From Hydrogenothermaceae bacterium (GTDB taxonomy: Bacteria > Aquificota > Aquificia > Aquificales > Hydrogenothermaceae): a stretch of DNA of 8,320 bases. Both the position numbers and the translations under genes were made by a program. Shown piece after piece: positions 6,411 through 8,320 of this stretch (positions are counted from its first letter, which is position 1; every line of letters starts with the position of its first letter). Where the stretch lies: assembly GCA_026984355.1 (NCBI GenBank), contig JALSSG010000206.1, forward strand, positions 1 through 8,320, written 5' to 3'. Below the pieces are notes generated by a model. It ran no database searches. It was not told the DNA's origin and was given only the letters and a program-made list of their open reading frames with translations.

Positions 6411-7065
6411 ATATAATCTCCCATTCTGTTATTAGATGATTTCCTCTCATAAAATGTGCTCTTAGCTTTGTTTTAACAAGTTCTTCAAGAGATTCAAATC
6501 CTTCTCCACCAACAAGTGTAGGTGTATCTGTTCCACCAACAATAAAAGGCATATGTATAATTCTTATCTCATCAACAAGTCCAAGTTTTATAATTTCCCA
6601 GTTAAGTCTTGAACCACCTTCTACAATTAGACTTTTTATTCCTCTTTTATAGAGGATATCCATCATTTTGACAAGGTCTACTTTTTCTTCTCCACATTTT
6701 ATAACTTCAACTTTTTCCTGTAGTTTTTGGACTTTTTCTTCTGGAGCTTTTTCTGAGGTGAATATTATAGTAGGAGCGTCTTTTTCTAAGATATTTGCAT
6801 TAAAAGGTATGTTAGCCATAGCTGTTGGTACAATTCTGGTAGGATTTTTTCCTTCTACATATCTTACTGTTAAAAATGGATTGTCTGTTCTTATAGTTTC
6901 TGCACCTACCATTATACCATCTACTTTTGCTCTTAGCTCATGAAGATACCTTACAGCATCTTCATCCATAAATTTCATTATTTCTTTAGAAGAAACACCT
7001 CGTTTTAATGTAAGTTTTCCATCTACAGTCACTTCAGAAACTATTATTGTATAGGGTCTACTCAT
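6403..7065 (-). CDS. RibD C-terminal/DHFR-like domain protein, archaeal-type diaminopyrimidine reductase
   Basis: Predicted NAD(P)H-dependent reductase of riboflavin synthesis, reducing the ribosylamino pyrimidine 5'-phosphate to the ribitylamino form in the cytoplasm. The 220 aa correspond to the RibD C-terminal (dihydrofolate-reductase-like) domain alone, with no zinc deaminase domain, as in archaeal reductases and fungal Rib7. Visible signatures: RPYTIIVSEVTVDGKL (3-18), the cofactor-binding VGAETIRTDNPFLTVR (53-68), SLIVEGGSRLN (145-155) and PFIVGGTDTPTLVGGEG (173-189). ATG at 7065 has AAGGA 8 nt upstream, overlapping the stop codon of the preceding gene. The gap to that gene is 13 nt and the overlap with moaD is up to 8 nt. 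A bifunctional RibD may exist elsewhere, in which case this could act on another pterin or pyrimidine substrate. The domain is sure, the exact substrate less so. Confidence 0.87.
   Translation of the reverse strand: MSRPYTIIVSEVTVDGKLTLKRGVSSKEIMKFMDEDAVRYLHELRAKVDGIMVGAETIRTDNPFLTVRYVEGKNPTRIVPTAMANIPFNANILEKDAPTIIFTSEKAPEEKVQKLQEKVEVIKCGEEKVDLVKMMDILYKRGIKSLIVEGGSRLNWEIIKLGLVDEIRIIHMPFIVGGTDTPTLVGGEGFESLEELVKTKLRAHFMRGNHLITEWEIIFD
6418..6422 (-). promoter_or_regulatory. Ribosome binding site upstream of moaD
   Basis: GGGAG on the - strand, inside the 3' end of the preceding reductase gene, lies 7 nt before the TTG at 6410 and 16 nt before the ATG at 6401. It favours the TTG start, although homology favours the ATG. 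Confidence 0.4.
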
Positions 7066-7078
7066 TTTTCATATCCTT

Positions 7079-7702
7079 TTAGTCATATTCTTTGTTGTAC
7101 TTTATATAAAGGTATATAATTCTTTGAGCTAAAGATAAAAACGTTAATGTTGCTATTATTATATATCCTGTTTCTAACCCACCAAGGATATTAAATCTTT
7201 CCAGTATAGAGAAAAAAACAATAGTTATTATTGTTTCTGGTCTTCCAAAAAATCCTATTCCTTCTAAAGGGTCATCTATTTTTCCTTTTTGTCTGTTAGA
7301 AAATCCTATTTCTGCATATGCTACAGGTTTTATAAAAGTATGAAGCATATTTAAGCTAACTGTTAAAGCTGTAAGAACAGGTGTTGAGTATGTTATTCCT
7401 ATAAAAAATAATACTATAGAATCTACAAATTTATCTGCTAACCAGTCAAAAACTGCACCGAACTTAGAAGCCTTTTCTGTTTCTCTTGCTACAACTCCAT
7501 CCATCAAATCCATAAATCCACTCATAAATAAAAGAGTAGCCCCAGCAAGAGGCATTTTATGATAGAAAAATACAGCAGATAGTACGCCTAAAATAACAGA
7601 TATAATAGTAATTATATTTGGAGTTAAATGAGTTTTTACAAATAATAACCCTATTGGTTCGTAAAGCTTTTTTAAGCTTTTTCTTTTAGATGTTATATTC
7701 AT
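7079..7702 (-). CDS. CDP-alcohol phosphatidyltransferase family membrane protein
   Basis: Integral membrane enzyme of phospholipid synthesis, 207 aa, which transfers a phosphatidyl group from CDP-diacylglycerol to an alcohol. The complete signature D-x2-DG-x2-AR-x8-G-x3-D-x3-D spans residues 65-90, with metal-binding D65, D68, D86 and D90. Hydrophobic segments lie near 30-46, 51-64, 91-105, 107-122, 150-165 and 178-197, matching the six-helix fold. The opening KLYEPIGLLFVKTHLTPNII and the later FFGRPETIITIV resemble archaetidylinositol-phosphate and phosphatidylinositol-phosphate synthases more than PssA or PgsA; this is recognition from memory, not alignment. ATG at 7702 has AAAAGG 5 nt upstream and follows ilvC by 10 nt. 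The head-group substrate (inositol phosphate, glycerol phosphate, serine or other) cannot be decided here. Confidence 0.88.
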   Translation of the reverse strand: MNITSKRKSLKKLYEPIGLLFVKTHLTPNIITIISVILGVLSAVFFYHKMPLAGATLLFMSGFMDLMDGVVARETEKASKFGAVFDWLADKFVDSIVLFFIGITYSTPVLTALTVSLNMLHTFIKPVAYAEIGFSNRQKGKIDDPLEGIGFFGRPETIITIVFFSILERFNILGGLETGYIIIATLTFLSLAQRIIYLYIKYNKEYD

Positions 7703-7712
7703 CTTTTACCTT

Positions 7713-8320
7713 TTAAAGTGATTTTTCTCCAAGCCATGGCATCATTTTTCTTAGCTCTTTTCCTACCTGCTCTACTAAATGTTCTTCGTCTTTTCTTACA
7801 AGAGCGTTAAAGTGAGGTCTATTAGCCACATTTTCTAAAATCCATTCTTTAGCAAAGTCTCCTTCCTGTATCTCTTCAAGGATTTTCTTATGTAGTGGTT
7901 TTACCGCTTCATAAATTCTTTTTCCTCTTGTTACGTCTCCGTATCTTGCTGTGTCAGAAATACTGTATCTCATTCCAGAAATTCCGTACTGATATATAAG
8001 GTCTACTATTAACTTTAATTCATGTAAACATTCAAAATATGCAACTTCAGGTTGATATCCAGCTTCTACCAATGTTTCAAATCCTGCTTTAATAAGAGCT
8101 GTTACCCCACCACATAAAACAGCTTGTTCTCCAAAAAGGTCTGTTTCTGCTTCTTCTTTAAATGTAGTTTCTATAACTCCTGCTCTTGTTGCTCCTATGC
8201 CTTTTGCATATGCAAGAGCAATATTTTTTGCCTGTCCTGTAAAATCTTGCTCTACAGCAACAAGTGCTGGAACACCTTTGCCTTCTTCATACATCCATCT
8301 AACAAGATGCCCTGGTCCTT
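7713..8320 (-). CDS. ilvC: Ketol-acid reductoisomerase, C-terminal part (5' end outside window)
   Basis: NADPH- and Mg-dependent enzyme of valine, leucine and isoleucine synthesis; it isomerises and reduces acetolactate or acetohydroxybutyrate. The window holds the last 201 complete codons and ends in TAA (7715-7713). The reading frame continues past the ATG at 8294 to the window edge with KGPGHLVRWMYEEGKG, the well-known junction into the helical knotted domain, so 8294 is internal and the N-terminal Rossmann domain lies beyond. Catalytic residues of the knotted domain are intact: Asp and Glu of DLFGEQ, the two Glu of ECLHELK, and the Ser of SISDTARYGDV. The ending KMMPWLGE is typical of the short class I enzyme. 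It is the first visible gene of the - strand cluster. Confidence 0.97.
   Translation of the reverse strand, partial: GPGHLVRWMYEEGKGVPALVAVEQDFTGQAKNIALAYAKGIGATRAGVIETTFKEEAETDLFGEQAVLCGGVTALIKAGFETLVEAGYQPEVAYFECLHELKLIVDLIYQYGISGMRYSISDTARYGDVTRGKRIYEAVKPLHKKILEEIQEGDFAKEWILENVANRPHFNALVRKDEEHLVEQVGKELRKMMPWLGEKSL

Noticed and set aside
6235..6435. 66-codon + strand reading frame across moaD
   Set aside because: Antisense shadow of moaD and the reductase 3' end, Ser/Phe-rich, with no ribosome binding site evidence.
6668..6943. 91-codon + strand reading frame within the RibD-C reductase gene
   Set aside because: Antisense shadow; the - strand frame shows conserved reductase motifs over the same bases.
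7661..7690. Repeated AAGCTTTTT units near the start of the phosphatidyltransferase gene
   Set aside because: They encode the basic N-terminus (KRKSLKKL) in frame, and two short A/T-rich copies are expected by chance.
8292..8294. ATG as the start of ilvC
   Set aside because: The frame continues to the window edge with conserved reductoisomerase residues, so the codon is internal to a gene truncated by the window.

Overview
The window looks like ordinary chromosome from an AT-rich thermophilic bacterium, most likely of the Aquificales and close to Sulfurihydrogenibium/Hydrogenothermaceae. This is an inference from several traits. Base composition is strongly AT-rich, proteins are rich in Lys, Glu and Ile, Arg is mostly AGA and Ile often ATA. 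The coding strands are conspicuously purine-rich, as is usual in thermophiles. Protein families also look Aquificales-like. No database search was possible, so the genus is not certain.

Layout: positions 1-1416 hold the C-terminal part of a UvrD/PcrA-type helicase on the + strand, running in from outside the window. Everything else is on the - strand. From right to left, in transcription order, it reads: the C-terminal part of ketol-acid reductoisomerase (ilvC), a CDP-alcohol phosphatidyltransferase, a stand-alone RibD-C/archaeal-type diaminopyrimidine reductase, MoaD, a cytoplasmic GH15 glucan glucosidase, aspartyl-tRNA synthetase (aspS), and an alternative sigma-70 family factor. The helicase and the sigma gene converge and overlap by 9 bp.

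The five genes from ilvC to GH15 are separated by at most 13 nt or overlap slightly, so they are probably one transcription unit. Their products belong to different pathways: branched-chain amino acids, phospholipid head groups, flavin, molybdenum cofactor and glucan breakdown. aspS follows after 49 nt and appears to have its own extended -10 promoter. The sigma gene follows after a 122-nt gap (117 nt of it upstream of the SD), with a good -35 element and a near-consensus Fur-type dyad over the predicted -10/start region. That makes it a candidate metal- or stress-regulated sigma gene. A long imperfect inverted repeat spans the convergent gene ends and probably serves as a two-way terminator.

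No mobile element, CRISPR array, tRNA, rRNA or phage gene was seen, and I found no convincing undescribed multi-gene system. The most notable signals are the Fur-like operator on the sigma gene and the terminator built into the overlapping coding ends. No stretch longer than 300 bases lacks a gene.
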